A stretch of DNA of 62,241 nucleotides from Deltaproteobacteria bacterium (GCA_013151235.1 JAADIO010000023.1:1-62241), one strand, 5' to 3'. Counted from the stretch's first letter, positions 34,456-45,002 are shown. Numbers and translations: made by a program. Notes: generated from the sequence alone by a model not told the origin.

Positions 34456-35214
34456 CTATCTTTTTACTACATCTTCATCATCAATGTCAAGTACATCAAT
34501 CGATTTTCTGTGACGGATTCCTTCGACCACGCCGGAAAGAGCATAGGTCACGGCAATCAGGAAGAGAACAATCTCCGGTTTTGCCGCGATCACCAACGCC
34601 CCCAGGATCGAGAAAACCAGGATCTTGAAGGGACGCCGTTTGACCAGGTCAACATCCTTGAAACTGTAGTACCGGATGTTACTCACCATGAGAAAGGCCG
34701 TGAGAAGAACCACAATCACGAACCAGAAGGGCTTGTCCGACTCCGAATAGCCGAAAATCTCATGATAGGCAATCACGGACGTGGCGACCACACCGGCCCC
34801 GGCCGGAATCGGCAATCCGACGAAATATTTTTTGTCCACCACCTCGACGTCGGCATTAAACCGGGCAAGGCGGAAGGCCCCGGCCAACACGAAGAGAAAG
34901 GCCGCCAGCCAGCCGACCCGTCCGAAGGGCTTGAGCGCCCAGAGAAAACTTAAGATCGCCGGCGCCATCCCGAATGTCACAAGGTCGGAAAGGGAATCGT
35001 ATTCCACGCCGAAGCGGGAGGTGGTATGGGTCCACCGGGCGATCTTGCCGTCCAGGGAATCAAAAAGCCCGCCCAGGATAATCGCTACCGCCGCCCGCTC
35101 ATAATCGCCCAGGACGGAGGCGATGATGGAATAAAAACCGAGAAAGAGATTCCCCGAGGTAAAGATATTCGGGAGAAGATGGATCCCCCGTGGACGGTCA
35201 GCGGCTTTATTCAT
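34456..35214 (-). CDS. pssA: CDP-diacylglycerol--serine O-phosphatidyltransferase
   Basis: The 252-aa inner-membrane enzyme has the CDP-alcohol phosphotransferase motif DGx2ARx8Gx3Dx3D (DGKIAR, then G, D and D, about residues 54-76) and about six to eight hydrophobic helices. It makes phosphatidylserine, which psd (45233-46093) decarboxylates to phosphatidylethanolamine. It lies 6 bp after ilvC and before the leuA T-box, an arrangement also known in Geobacter-like genomes. Confidence 0.93.
   Translation of the reverse strand: MNKAADRPRGIHLLPNIFTSGNLFLGFYSIIASVLGDYERAAVAIILGGLFDSLDGKIARWTHTTSRFGVEYDSLSDLVTFGMAPAILSFLWALKPFGRVGWLAAFLFVLAGAFRLARFNADVEVVDKKYFVGLPIPAGAGVVATSVIAYHEIFGYSESDKPFWFVIVVLLTAFLMVSNIRYYSFKDVDLVKRRPFKILVFSILGALVIAAKPEIVLFLIAVTYALSGVVEGIRHRKSIDVLDIDDEDVVKR
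34461..34490 (-). promoter_or_regulatory. Candidate promoter for the T-box/leuA transcript, inside the pssA 3' end
   Basis: A perfect TTGACA (34485-34490) and TAAAAA (34461-34466) are 18 bp apart on the minus strand. Transcription would start near 34454, just ahead of stem I and about at the pssA stop. The leu genes may therefore be driven independently of the ilv promoter. Confidence 0.55.
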
Positions 35215-35220
35215 ACCGGG

Positions 35221-36234
35221 CTATTTCTTTTCCTTCACCAGTTTTTCCTTCTGGAGCCAGCTCATCATGGAACGGAGTTTCTTGCCGACCGTTTCAATCG
35301 GGTGGGCCAGTCCCTTGTTCCGCAGGGCATTCAACACCGGCGCATTCACCCGGTTCTCCAGCATCCATTCCCGGGCGAACTCCCCGTTCTGGATCTCCCC
35401 CAAGATCTCCTTCATGGCGGCCCTCGATTCCTTTCCGATCACGCGAGGACCGCGGGTCAGATCACCATACTCCGCGGTATTGCTAACCGAGTAACGCATG
35501 TTCGCAATCCCGCCCTCCTGGATGAGATCGACGATCAGCTTCAGTTCATGGAGACATTCAAAATACGCCATTTCCGGTGCATATCCGGCTTCAACCAGTG
35601 TCTCGAACCCGGCCATCACCAGTTCACTGCACCCGCCGCAGAGGACGGCCTGTTCGCCGAACAGATCGGTCTCCGTCTCTTCCTTGAAGGTCGTCTCAAT
35701 CACTCCGGCCCGGCCGGCTCCGATGGCACGGGCATAAGCCAGGGCAACCTTTTTGGTATTCTTCGAAGGGTCCTGAAAAATGGCGATCAGGGACGGCACT
35801 CCGCTTTTCTGGAGATACTCATGACGCACGAGATGTCCCGGACCTTTGGGAGCGACCATCATGACATTTACATCCGCCGGCGGCACGATCTGCCCATAGT
35901 GGATATTGAATCCGTGGGAAAAGCTGAGGATATTCCCCTTCTTTACGTGAGGGGCGATCTCGCTTCGATAAACCTCGCCCTGGACCTCATCCGGCAGGAG
36001 GATATGAATCACATCCCCCCAGGCCGCAGCCTCCGCCACGGTCATGGCGGTCATTCCATCCTTCCCGGCCTGCTTCCACCCGCGGGAACCTTTCCGGACG
36101 CCGACCACTACGTTCATTTTGCTGTCCCGGAGATTCTGAGCCTGGGCATGTCCCTGGCTCCCGTATCCAATAACGGCAATCTTCCTTTTCTTTAAAAGCG
36201 CCGGATCCGCATCCTTGTCATAATAGATCTTCAT
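35221..36234 (-). CDS. ilvC: Ketol-acid reductoisomerase, class I
   Basis: The 337-aa enzyme shows the dinucleotide site [17 protein letters not shown], the cofactor loop VRKGSRGW whose Ser and Arg suit NADPH, LLPDEVQ, and the Mg-binding DLFGEQ and the later ECLHE. It isomerises and reduces acetohydroxy acids in valine and isoleucine synthesis. It lies 16 bp after ilvN in the ilvBNC order. Confidence 0.97.
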   Translation of the reverse strand: MKIYYDKDADPALLKKRKIAVIGYGSQGHAQAQNLRDSKMNVVVGVRKGSRGWKQAGKDGMTAMTVAEAAAWGDVIHILLPDEVQGEVYRSEIAPHVKKGNILSFSHGFNIHYGQIVPPADVNVMMVAPKGPGHLVRHEYLQKSGVPSLIAIFQDPSKNTKKVALAYARAIGAGRAGVIETTFKEETETDLFGEQAVLCGGCSELVMAGFETLVEAGYAPEMAYFECLHELKLIVDLIQEGGIANMRYSVSNTAEYGDLTRGPRVIGKESRAAMKEILGEIQNGEFAREWMLENRVNAPVLNALRNKGLAHPIETVGKKLRSMMSWLQKEKLVKEKK

Positions 36235-36250
36235 AAACTTCCTCCTGTCT

Positions 36251-36727
36251 TTATCCTCTGGACATGGCCGTCAGGCCCGTCCGCACGATTCCCTTGATCC
36301 CCAAGGGCTTTAACATATTGATCATTCCGTTGACTTTTCCCTCGCTTCCGGTCACCTCGATCGTGTAGTGGGCGTGGCTTGCATCCACCACCTTGGCCCG
36401 GAAAATATCGACAATCCGGAGTGCTTCGGCACGATGTTCCGCCTTGGCCGAGACCTTGATCAGGACCAGCTCCCGATTGATGAAGTCCGCTTCCGTCGAA
36501 TAATCGATCACCTTGATCACGTTGATCAGCTTGTTCAGTTGTTTCGTAATCTGTTCCAGGATCCGGTCATCCCCCCGGGTCACAAGAGTCATCTGCGACA
36601 GAGCCGGATCAAGTGTGGGAGCGACATTCAGGCTTTCGATATTAAATCCCCGGCCGCTGAAAAGACCGGATACCCGGGCCAGAACACCGAATTTGTTTTC
36701 CACCAGAACGGAGATGGTATGACGCAT
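36251..36727 (-). CDS. ilvN: Acetolactate synthase small (regulatory) subunit
   Basis: The 158-aa subunit starts [23 protein letters not shown], the N-terminal ACT domain that binds valine for feedback inhibition, followed by the ACT-like C-terminal domain (about 80-158). It partners with IlvB. The ATG at 36727 is preferred; an upstream frame adds twelve residues without homology. It lies 64 bp after ilvB. Confidence 0.96.
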   Translation of the reverse strand: MRHTISVLVENKFGVLARVSGLFSGRGFNIESLNVAPTLDPALSQMTLVTRGDDRILEQITKQLNKLINVIKVIDYSTEADFINRELVLIKVSAKAEHRAEALRIVDIFRAKVVDASHAHYTIEVTGSEGKVNGMINMLKPLGIKGIVRTGLTAMSRG

Positions 36728-36791
36728 AATTCCCTGAATCCTTTGAATGGTTTCGGACAACACGCAGCGGTTTGCTGCGGACCGGTTCTAC

Positions 36792-38537
36792 CTATCCGGT
36801 GATCCGGTCGGCCTGGTCGGAGGTCAGTTTCTTCTTCCCCCGTTTCTCCTCAAAGATCATCTCATCGATCGCCGCTCCCGCCGGCACCATCGGCATCACG
36901 TTGGCCTCCCGGTCGATCACGAAATCGAGAAGGACCGTGTTTTTGATGGAGATGGCCTCCCGAACGGCATCGGGAACATCTTCTTTTTTCGTCACCCGGA
37001 TCCCTACCGCCCCGTAGGCCTCGGCCAGTTTCACGAAGTCGGGACCACTCTGCAGGCAGGTTGAAGAGTACCGGCAGTCATAAAAAAGCTGCTGCCACTG
37101 CCGGACCATCCCGAGAAAACGATTATCAAGAATGGCGATATTCACCGGCAGACGGTGCTGAACGGCCGTGGCCAGTTCCTGAATATTCATCTGGATGCTG
37201 CCGTCCCCTGCGATATCGAAGACCACCCGGTCGGGACAGGCAAACTGCGCACCGATTGCCGCGGGAAAACCATATCCCATCGTCCCCAGTCCCCCGGAGG
37301 TGAGGAATTGGCGAGGGGATTGAAATTTATAGAACTGGGCGGCCCACATCTGGTTCTGACCGACTTCGGTCGTGATGATGGCCTTGCCTTTCGTCGCCTT
37401 ATAAATCTCTTCCACCACGTATTGCGGAGCAATCTTTCCCTTGCGTGTACGATAGATCAAGGGACGCTTTTCCCGCCACTGCGCAAGCCGGTCAAGCCAT
37501 GCTTTATGTTTTGCTTTCCAGCCTGCGCCGCGCACAGCGGAAATCAGCTTGTTCAGTTCCCGCAGGGTATTCCGGCAATCTCCGACGATCGGGACATCGA
37601 CACGGACGTTTTTCTTGATCGATGTCGGATCAATATCAATATGGACAATCTCCGCCTTGGGCGCAAAGGCATCGATCCTGCCGGTCACCCGGTCATCGAA
37701 GCGGGCGCCGACGGCAACAATGAGATCGGCATTCTGGAGGGCCAGGTTGGCGACATAGGTCCCGTGCATACCGGGCATTCCGAGAAAGAGCACATCCTCC
37801 CCGGGAAATCCGCCCAGCCCCATCAGGGTACTCGTCACCGGAATCCAGGTCTTTTTGGCAATTTTCTTCAGCTCCTCTGCAGCCCCGGAGAGGATCACTC
37901 CGCCTCCCGTGAACAGAACCGGTCGTTCCGCTTTCCGCATCAACGACACCGCCCGCTTGATCTGCTGAAGGTTCCCGTGCAGGGTCGGTTTGAAACCCTT
38001 CAGATCGACCTTCGACGGATAAACAAATTCCGTCTTGTTCACCGAGACATCCTTGGGAAGATCGATCAAAACCGGTCCTTTGCGTCCCGTCGTGGCGATA
38101 TGAAAAGCCTCCTTGATGGTCGAAGCCAGTTTGGAGACATCGCTGACCAGATAGTTGTGCTTGGTGCAGGGGCGAGTGATCCCGACGATGTCCGCCTCCT
38201 GGAAGGCGTCGTTTCCGATCATCGACATCGGGACCTGGCCGGTAAAGATCACAAGAGGAATCGAATCCATATAGGCCGTGGCAATGCCGGTCACTGTATT
38301 GGTGGCGCCGGGACCGGAGGTTACCAGGACCACGCCCGGTTTTCCCGAGGCACGGGCATAGCCGTCGGCCGCGTGGACGGCCCCCTGCTCATGCTTGGTC
38401 AGGATATGACGGATCTCCCGCTGTTGATGAAGGACATCATAGATATTCAGCACCACTCCGCCGGGGTAACCAAAGAGGGTATCGACCCCTTCCTTTTTCA
38501 GACATTCCACAAAGATTTCGGCACCGGAAAGTTTCAT
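36792..38537 (-). CDS. ilvB: Acetolactate synthase large (catalytic) subunit
   Basis: The 581-aa ThDP enzyme has the catalytic Glu in HEQGAVHAADGYARA (about 46-60), GPGATN, a central FAD-related domain and the ThDP motif GDGSIQMN...LDN (about 445-472). It makes acetolactate and acetohydroxybutyrate, starting the ilv branch. First gene of the minus-strand ilv-pssA-leu run; a promoter candidate lies just upstream. No T-box or attenuator leader is visible before it. Confidence 0.97.
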   Translation of the reverse strand: MKLSGAEIFVECLKKEGVDTLFGYPGGVVLNIYDVLHQQREIRHILTKHEQGAVHAADGYARASGKPGVVLVTSGPGATNTVTGIATAYMDSIPLVIFTGQVPMSMIGNDAFQEADIVGITRPCTKHNYLVSDVSKLASTIKEAFHIATTGRKGPVLIDLPKDVSVNKTEFVYPSKVDLKGFKPTLHGNLQQIKRAVSLMRKAERPVLFTGGGVILSGAAEELKKIAKKTWIPVTSTLMGLGGFPGEDVLFLGMPGMHGTYVANLALQNADLIVAVGARFDDRVTGRIDAFAPKAEIVHIDIDPTSIKKNVRVDVPIVGDCRNTLRELNKLISAVRGAGWKAKHKAWLDRLAQWREKRPLIYRTRKGKIAPQYVVEEIYKATKGKAIITTEVGQNQMWAAQFYKFQSPRQFLTSGGLGTMGYGFPAAIGAQFACPDRVVFDIAGDGSIQMNIQELATAVQHRLPVNIAILDNRFLGMVRQWQQLFYDCRYSSTCLQSGPDFVKLAEAYGAVGIRVTKKEDVPDAVREAISIKNTVLLDFVIDREANVMPMVPAGAAIDEMIFEEKRGKKKLTSDQADRITG

Positions 38538-38585
38538 GCGACTCTACCTCGACAAATCTACAGGAGCTGTGTACGTGAATGGGAG

Positions 38586-38614
38586 ACTTTATCACCCTTG
38601 CCCGGAAAAGACAA
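38586..38614 (-). promoter_or_regulatory. Candidate ilvB promoter
   Basis: TTGTCT (38609-38614) and TAAAGT (38586-38591) are spaced by 17 bp on the minus strand, each 4 of 6 to consensus, in the 144-bp gap between cstA and ilvB. The leader to the ilvB ATG is about 40 nt, too short for a riboswitch. Confidence 0.4.
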
Positions 38615-38681
38615 GCGGAAATTGGATCCAAATTCGGCATGGCTCCCATCGCAGGGAGCTGTAAAACGGAGGGAAAGAAGG

Positions 38682-40364
38682 TCAGGGAGAGATCGTCCCC
38701 TCTGCCGCCGGACCCTTCCGGCCGTTTCTCTGTTCCCGGAAAACAATCCATGACTCCAGTACCAGCCAGACCTCAAGAAGAAGGATAAGCGATCCGACGC
38801 CGAGGAGAAGGAAGTTCCGGTCCCGCCAATAGGCGGAGATCTTCAGGAACATCCCGGAGATGGAAACAACCAGCATAAAGACCATCGGAAGCATTGTATA
38901 AAGTGTCGGCCGACCTTTCCTGTAAAGATAGACACTGACCGTCAGAAGGGCCAGCGCTGCAATGATCTGGTTGGTCACACCGAAGAGCGGCCAAAGGGCC
39001 ATCCCCGACGAGACCTTTCCAACGGGGATCCGGGCCAGGGCCAGTCCCGAAAGAACGGCCGCGGCAGAGGCCGGGTAACGATTCTGCAAAACGGAAATCC
39101 CGGCATTTTCACCGATCTCGGAGACGATAAAGCGAAGCATTCGGGCACAGGTATCAAGGGTGGTCATGGCAAAGGAGACGACGATTACCACAACGAGGGT
39201 TTTCGAAACCTCCGGAGAAAACCCGAGGGCCGAGACGAAACCTCCGGCCCCGTCCACAAAGGCCCCCAACTTATGCGACAGGGAGTTCATCGCTCCCCAG
39301 GAGGCATACCGCTGATGCCAAAGGGCGGCCGAACCGATCCCGGCCGTACAGGCGAGTACCGCCATGGTCGAGAGACTCCCCTCGGCCAGCATGGCACCGT
39401 AACCGATAAAGGAAGCGTCCGTCTCCCGGTCGATCTGTTTGGCCGTTGTCCCGGAGGCAACAAGGGAATGAAACCCGGAGATCGCCCCGCAGGCGATCAG
39501 GATAAAGAGAAAGGGGAAGATCGGCGGGGCGCCGACCGGATGAAGCTGAACCGCAGGCGCCACGATCTTCGGATGGACGAGAAAAAGCCCGAGGTACATC
39601 GCCCCCAGCCCGAAATAAAGGGCGAAGGAGTTCAGGTAATCCCGGGGTTGGAGCAGCGCCCAGACGGGGAGAACGGAAGCGACAAAGGCATAGGAGAGCA
39701 GGATCACGATCCAGAGATTCAGTGAGATCCCGCCCCCCATGGGATGAGAGGCCCCATAGGCAATCCCCCACCCCATCAGGAGAACGCCGACGACCGTTGC
39801 CCCTTTGAGACCGAAACCGGTCTTGAAGACCAGGGTTCCGATCCCCATGGCAAGGATAATGAGAAAAAAGGTCGGAAAGACCGACTGGGGATGCTGCCGG
39901 AAGAGGACCCCGATGACGATGGCAAAAACCGCAAGGACGAGGCTCAGTCCAAAGAAGATCAAAATCAGGAAGAGATTGCGCGCACGGCGACCGATGAGAT
40001 CTTCCGTCAGATCCCCAATGGAACGGCCCTGGTGCCTGAGAGAAACGACAAGGGACGAAAAATCATGGACCCCGCCGATAAAAATCGTTCCCAGAACCAC
40101 CCAGAGAAGCCCCGGCAGCCAGCCGTAAATCACGGCAATGGCCGGCCCGACGATGGGTGCCGCCCCTGCGATGGAGGCAAAATGGTGGCCGAAAAGGACA
40201 TAGCGGTTGGTGGGAACGAAATCGATGTCATCCCGCAGGGTATGGGCCGGAGTCGCCCGTTCAGGATCGATCCTGAAGATCTTCCTCCCCAGAAACCGGG
40301 CATAAAACCGATAGGCCAGCAGATAGGCCGTAAGGGCCATCAGGGCGACCAGTACACTGTTCAT
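38682..40364 (-). CDS. cstA: Carbon starvation protein CstA family transporter
   Basis: The 560-aa polytopic membrane protein has about 16 hydrophobic helices and the CstA signatures HHFASIAGAAPIVGPAIA near residue 60-78 and GGVHDF near 98. It also has SGFHSLVASGTTAKQ and ALWPLFGVTNQ. Members import pyruvate or peptides. GAGGAG precedes the ATG. The gene stands between the carboxypeptidase and ilvB, and pyruvate is the substrate of the ilv enzymes, which makes the neighbourhood suggestive. Confidence 0.94.
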   Translation of the reverse strand: MNSVLVALMALTAYLLAYRFYARFLGRKIFRIDPERATPAHTLRDDIDFVPTNRYVLFGHHFASIAGAAPIVGPAIAVIYGWLPGLLWVVLGTIFIGGVHDFSSLVVSLRHQGRSIGDLTEDLIGRRARNLFLILIFFGLSLVLAVFAIVIGVLFRQHPQSVFPTFFLIILAMGIGTLVFKTGFGLKGATVVGVLLMGWGIAYGASHPMGGGISLNLWIVILLSYAFVASVLPVWALLQPRDYLNSFALYFGLGAMYLGLFLVHPKIVAPAVQLHPVGAPPIFPFLFILIACGAISGFHSLVASGTTAKQIDRETDASFIGYGAMLAEGSLSTMAVLACTAGIGSAALWHQRYASWGAMNSLSHKLGAFVDGAGGFVSALGFSPEVSKTLVVVIVVSFAMTTLDTCARMLRFIVSEIGENAGISVLQNRYPASAAAVLSGLALARIPVGKVSSGMALWPLFGVTNQIIAALALLTVSVYLYRKGRPTLYTMLPMVFMLVVSISGMFLKISAYWRDRNFLLLGVGSLILLLEVWLVLESWIVFREQRNGRKGPAAEGTISP

Positions 40365-40415
40365 CTTCTCCTCTCTTCGGAATGCGGGCCTTCGACGTCC
40401 CCGGGATAGGTCCCT

Positions 40416-41582
40416 CTATTCAAAAAAATGGAGTACCGTCCGATAACAGAGCGGCGCCTTCGGAATCTCCCGTGTGGAAACAGCAGGAACCCTCCCCAAT
40501 TCATGATCTCCATTCTTCACGACAATCTCGCCATAGGCCTTCCCCTTGATGATCGGCGCCGGGAGAACGGAAGGGAGGGACAATTCCCGATGTACCCGCG
40601 ATTCTTGTCCACGCCGGACATGCACGAAGAGATCCGCGGCCGCCGACAGAGGGACGCTCTTTTTTCTGGCACCGGTCACGACAACCTTCGAGGAAACGGG
40701 TTCTCCCTTTTTGACGACCTGTATCTTCCTGTACATGTTAAACCCGATACTGAGGAGACGTCCGGATTCCCGGACACGGGATGCATCACTGGAGGCCCCC
40801 ATCACCACGGAGATCATCCGTAAACCGTCCCGGGAAGCCGTGGCCGTGAGATTATAGCCCGCCTTTCGGTAGTAACCGGTCTTGAGCCCGTCGGCACCGC
40901 GAAAATTCCCGATCAGTTTGTTCGTATTGTCGAGGATGAACGCTCCACCCCGGAAGGGGGCCCGCTTCGTTGAGGCCCACTCCAGAATCTTGGGATACTT
41001 CACGAGTGCTCTCGCCAGAAGCGACAGGTCATAGGGACTCGAGAGATCGGGCTTCCCGCCCCGCCCGGGCGGCAGACCGTCCACACTGTAGTAGTGCGTG
41101 TCGCCCATCCCCAATTCCCGGGCACGACGATTCATAAGGTCGACACACCCTTCCACGCTCCCCGTGAGAAACTCCGCAACCGCCACACAGGCATCATTGG
41201 CCGAATGGATGACAATGGCCTTCATCATCTCCTCCAGCGGGAAGACCTCCCCCTCCTTCAAATAGACCTGGGATCCGCCGAACCGGCTCGCCTTGGCCGA
41301 GGTTTTGACAGGGTCCTGCAGAGTCACCGAATGCATTTGAACTTTTTCCATGACCAGCAGCATCAGCATCATTTTGACCATGGAGGCCGGCGGCCTGCGA
41401 TCGTGATCATTCTTCTGATAGAGAACTTCCCCGGTGTCGGCATTCACGAGGATCGCCGCTTTGTAGTCCCCGTCCCGGACCGTGACGGGAGGACCCTCCC
41501 CGGCCATGGCGATCCACGGTGAGGTGATCAAAATGAATAAGAGAAGAGCGGAGAGAAACGATCGAACTGCGGCAAAAGACAT
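40416..41582 (-). CDS. D-alanyl-D-alanine carboxypeptidase, PBP5/6 family
   Basis: This 388-aa exported enzyme has a signal peptide (to MAG, about residue 28) and an N-terminal catalytic domain with SxxK (ASMVK), SxN (HSAND) and KTG (GLKTG). A C-terminal PBP5 beta domain follows (about 285-375). It trims the terminal D-Ala of peptidoglycan stem peptides. AAGGAG supports the ATG at 41582 over an upstream start. The C-terminus lacks a strongly amphipathic anchor. Confidence 0.92.
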   Translation of the reverse strand: MSFAAVRSFLSALLLFILITSPWIAMAGEGPPVTVRDGDYKAAILVNADTGEVLYQKNDHDRRPPASMVKMMLMLLVMEKVQMHSVTLQDPVKTSAKASRFGGSQVYLKEGEVFPLEEMMKAIVIHSANDACVAVAEFLTGSVEGCVDLMNRRARELGMGDTHYYSVDGLPPGRGGKPDLSSPYDLSLLARALVKYPKILEWASTKRAPFRGGAFILDNTNKLIGNFRGADGLKTGYYRKAGYNLTATASRDGLRMISVVMGASSDASRVRESGRLLSIGFNMYRKIQVVKKGEPVSSKVVVTGARKKSVPLSAAADLFVHVRRGQESRVHRELSLPSVLPAPIIKGKAYGEIVVKNGDHELGRVPAVSTREIPKAPLCYRTVLHFFE

Positions 41583-41679
41583 GCGATTCTCCTTGGGAAT
41601 GATATCATCTGGAGGGCTGTCATATTCGCACATCCGCCCCCTGGTCGTCAATACCCACGATGTAAGAAATGGAAGGCCG

Positions 41680-42669
41680 TTAAGCAGTAAAGAGGAGGAT
41701 CCCCTTGCAGATGAGCCAGGCCATGAGGATCGTCATGGGAAGGGTGAAGATCCAGGCCAGGACGATCTTGCCGACAACCCCCCAGCGGACGGCCGTTAAT
41801 CGCTGTGTGGCGCCGACCCCCATGATGGCCGTCGAAATCACATGGGTCGTACTTACGGGAAGACCGAAATGACTGGCACCAAGGATCACCATCGTGGCCG
41901 AAGTCTCGGCGGCAAACCCGTGAACCGGTTCCAGCTTCAGCATGTTGACACCGATGGTCTTGATCACCCGCCACCCCCCCAGGGCCGTTCCCAACCCCAT
42001 GGCGATGGCGCAGACGAGAATAACCCAGACGGGAACGACAAGAGAATGGAGATAACCGCCGCTCACCAGCGACAGGGTAATGATCCCCATCACCTTCTGG
42101 GCATCGTTCGATCCGTGGGAGAAGGCCATAAAGGCCGAGGAGAAGAGCTGTAACCGACCGAAATTCCTGTTGATCGTCCCCTTGGGCAGATTCCCGAAAA
42201 GCTTCAGGATTCCCTTCATGAGCCCGTAACCGATGAGGATCCCGAAGATCGGGGAGAAGAGCAGCGCCAGGAAGATCTTCGTGAGCCCCTCATATTCGAG
42301 GATCCCCAGACCACCATAGGCTGCGGCCGCCCCCATGAGGCTCCCGATCAGGGCATGGGAAGCACTGACCGGCATTCCGACCCAGGTCATTGCCGCGTTC
42401 CAGAGAAATCCGGAGAGGAGCGCCGCCACAACCACAACCCCCGTCACCGCCTCGGGGGCAACAATCCCCCGGCCGATGGTCTTGGCCACCGCCGTTGAGA
42501 AAAAGGCGCCCAAGATGTTCATGGAGGCCGCCATAAGGACCGCCTGCATGGGGCTCATCACCCGAGTGGAAACCACCGTGGCGATGGCATTGGCCGAATC
42601 GTTCCAGCCGTTACTCATGTCAAAGACAATAGCGATCAGAACGATCAGGAGAATGGTTCCGTTCATCAT
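41680..42669 (-). CDS. pit: Inorganic phosphate transporter, PiT family
   Basis: The 329-aa membrane protein has about ten helices and the two inverted PiT signatures: GWNDSANAIATVVSTRVM near the N-terminus and FSHGSNDAQKVMG in the second half. It is a low-affinity, cation-coupled phosphate or metal-phosphate symporter. The DUF47 partner gene lies 34 bp upstream, the standard pairing. Start ATG at 42669 or 42666. Confidence 0.95.
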   Translation of the reverse strand: MMNGTILLIVLIAIVFDMSNGWNDSANAIATVVSTRVMSPMQAVLMAASMNILGAFFSTAVAKTIGRGIVAPEAVTGVVVVAALLSGFLWNAAMTWVGMPVSASHALIGSLMGAAAAYGGLGILEYEGLTKIFLALLFSPIFGILIGYGLMKGILKLFGNLPKGTINRNFGRLQLFSSAFMAFSHGSNDAQKVMGIITLSLVSGGYLHSLVVPVWVILVCAIAMGLGTALGGWRVIKTIGVNMLKLEPVHGFAAETSATMVILGASHFGLPVSTTHVISTAIMGVGATQRLTAVRWGVVGKIVLAWIFTLPMTILMAWLICKGILLFTA

Positions 42670-42703
42670 GAGAAAAAGGGTCGCTGAGACTTCGGTTAAA
42701 GGG

Positions 42704-43321
42704 TCATCCCTGTTTCAGAACGATACTTTCCAGAATATTGGCCACATCTTCACAACGGTCCGAGGCGTCTTCAAGATGTTCGTAGATCTCTTTCCACTTG
42801 ATGATCATGAGCGGATCTTTCACATCATCGAAGAGGCGCCCCAGGGCGTCCCGGAAGATCCGGTCCACATGGTTTTCAAGCCGGTTGATCTCGATACAGT
42901 TGTCGTGGACAAAGGAATATTTCTTCTGCCGCAGGTAACCGAAGGAGCTTTCCAGGACCTCCGTCGTGGTATGCAGGGCCCGGGCGATTTCCAGCGCTTC
43001 GGGCATGGTCTCCCGGATCCGGAAGACGGTCATCCGATCCACAGCCCCCCAGATCAGGTCGAGGACGTCATCGATCGCCGACGCCAGGGCGTGAATATCC
43101 TCCCGGTCGATGGGGGTAATGAAGGTCTTGTTCAACCTTCGCATCACCTCATGGGTCAGGGTGTCCCCTTTCTGCTCGATGCCGTAGATGATCTTGGCCT
43201 TTTCTTCAAGGAGGGAGATATTCTTGAAGAGATCCATCAGGTGAGAGGTGGCGTCAGTAAGATTGCTCCCCGCCTGGTCAAAAATCTCAAAAAAGTCCAC
43301 ACCCTTGGGAAATAGCTTCAT
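42704..43321 (-). CDS. DUF47 (PhoU-like) regulator paired with PiT
   Basis: This 205-aa all-helical cytoplasmic protein is of the DUF47/TIGR00153 family. It carries E-x3-D-type metal-binding helices such as IEQKGDTLTHEV, PIDREDIHALASAIDDVLD and LEDASDRCEDVAN. Such proteins accompany PiT and are thought to regulate it. AAGGAG precedes the ATG. ilvD ends 22 bp upstream. Confidence 0.93.
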   Translation of the reverse strand: MKLFPKGVDFFEIFDQAGSNLTDATSHLMDLFKNISLLEEKAKIIYGIEQKGDTLTHEVMRRLNKTFITPIDREDIHALASAIDDVLDLIWGAVDRMTVFRIRETMPEALEIARALHTTTEVLESSFGYLRQKKYSFVHDNCIEINRLENHVDRIFRDALGRLFDDVKDPLMIIKWKEIYEHLEDASDRCEDVANILESIVLKQG

Positions 43322-43343
43322 ACCTTCTCCTTCCTCAAGGACT

Positions 43344-45002
43344 CTAATCCTCTTTCATCACCGCCCCGGTGGAAGCGGAGGTGACGTTCTTGGCATACCG
43401 GGCCAGCCATCCCGTCCGGATTTTCGGTGACGGCGGCTTCCACGACTTCATACGTTGTGCAATTTCCTCGGGAGAAAGACCGAGGGTCAGTTTTCGATGG
43501 GGGATATCAATCGTAATCGGATCGCCGTCTTTGACCACGGCAATGGGGCCTCCCTCCATCGCCTCCGGAGAGATATGGCCGATGCAGGGTCCCCGTGTAC
43601 CGCCGGAAAAGCGTCCATCCGTAATAAGGGCAACCTTCTCGGCCAGACCGAGACCGATCACCGTGGCCGTCGGGGCCAGCATCTCCCGCATCCCGGGACC
43701 CCCTTTGGGACCTTCATACCGGATGACCATCACCTCGCCGCCCCGGATCTTTTTCTTCAGGAGCGCGGACATGGCCGCCTCTTCAGAATTGAAAACCCTT
43801 GCCTTTCCGGTAAACCGTTTCATCTTTTCAGAAACAGCCGTCTGTTTGACCACCGAGCCGTCGGGTGCGAGGTTTCCCTTCAAGACGGCAATCCCCCCTT
43901 CCCGATGATAGGCCTTCTTCACGGGACGGATTACATCGTCCCCCTCCACCTCAGCCGCTTTCGCGATCCGGACAATATCCCGGCCGTTGACCGTCTTTGC
44001 CGGTTTGAGTTTTCCGGCCAGCCGGTGCAAAACGGCCGGGATTCCCCCGGCATATTCCACATCTTCCATGAAATGGTCGCCTGCAGGTTCCAGGTTGGTC
44101 AGATGGGGGGTCTTCCGGCTGACGGCGTCGAAGAGTTCAAGAGGAAGGTCGCATCCGGCATCGTGGGCGATGGCCGGAATATGGAGGGTCGTGTTGGTCG
44201 ATCCCCCCAGGGCCATATCCACCCGAATGGCGTTCTCGAAGGCGGCGGGGGTCATGATATCGCGGGGACGGAGATTTTCTTCGATCATTTGCACGATCCG
44301 GATGCCGCTATCGAAAGCGATACGCCGTTTTTTGGCGGAGACGGCTAATCCCGTGCCGCAGCCCGTGAGGGACATCCCCAACGCCTCCGTGACACAGGCC
44401 ATGGTATTGGCCGTATAGAGCCCCTGGCAGGAACCCGGTCCCGGACAGGCCTCCATCTCCAGGCACCCCTGTTCCTTCTTTCCGACTTTTCCGTTCCGGA
44501 CCTTCCCGATCGTCTCGTAGGCATCCCGGACGAAGGATCGCCGTTTCAAACGGTAGTTCCCGGTCATCATCGGTCCCGCCGTAACAACAATGGAGGGAAT
44601 ATTCAGACGACCCGCCGCCATCAGCATTCCCGGTGTAATCTTGTCACAGTTCGTCAGCAGGACAAGGCCGTCCAGGGAATGGGCCAGTGCGACCGATTCG
44701 ATCATGTCCGCGATCAGTTCCCGGGAAGGAAGAGAGTAATGCATTCCCATGTGGCCCATGGCGATTCCGTCACAGATCCCCGGCACACCGAAGAAGAAGG
44801 ACTGGCCGCCGCCGCTGTGAACCCCCTTTTCAATGTATCGTTCCAGGTCCCGCATCCCGATATGGCCCGGGATCAGGTCTGTAAAACTGGTTGCCACCCC
44901 CACGAAGGGATTCTTCATCGCAGCCTGCGTCACTCCGGTGGCATGGAGTAACGCTCGATGAGGAATCCGTTCCACACCTTTTTTGATTTTATCGCTTCGC
45001 AT
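43344..45002 (-). CDS. ilvD: Dihydroxy-acid dehydratase
   Basis: The 552-aa Fe-S dehydratase has the Cys motifs [10 protein letters not shown] and [17 protein letters not shown], and [14 protein letters not shown] near the C-terminus. It converts dihydroxy acids to 2-oxo acids, the last common step for valine and isoleucine. The ATG at 45002 follows AGAGGGG. The ATG at 45020 would add six residues with no ribosome site. It sits about 5 kb from ilvBNC. Confidence 0.96.
   Translation of the reverse strand: MRSDKIKKGVERIPHRALLHATGVTQAAMKNPFVGVATSFTDLIPGHIGMRDLERYIEKGVHSGGGQSFFFGVPGICDGIAMGHMGMHYSLPSRELIADMIESVALAHSLDGLVLLTNCDKITPGMLMAAGRLNIPSIVVTAGPMMTGNYRLKRRSFVRDAYETIGKVRNGKVGKKEQGCLEMEACPGPGSCQGLYTANTMACVTEALGMSLTGCGTGLAVSAKKRRIAFDSGIRIVQMIEENLRPRDIMTPAAFENAIRVDMALGGSTNTTLHIPAIAHDAGCDLPLELFDAVSRKTPHLTNLEPAGDHFMEDVEYAGGIPAVLHRLAGKLKPAKTVNGRDIVRIAKAAEVEGDDVIRPVKKAYHREGGIAVLKGNLAPDGSVVKQTAVSEKMKRFTGKARVFNSEEAAMSALLKKKIRGGEVMVIRYEGPKGGPGMREMLAPTATVIGLGLAEKVALITDGRFSGGTRGPCIGHISPEAMEGGPIAVVKDGDPITIDIPHRKLTLGLSPEEIAQRMKSWKPPSPKIRTGWLARYAKNVTSASTGAVMKED

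Noticed and set aside
38538-38681. Leader peptide attenuator or T-box before ilvB
   Set aside because: No run of Ile, Val or Leu codons, no T-box core and no terminator are present in the 144-bp gap.
37155-38753. 532-codon open frame on the plus strand
   Set aside because: Antisense to ilvB, whose identity is certain. No ribosome site or recognisable domain.
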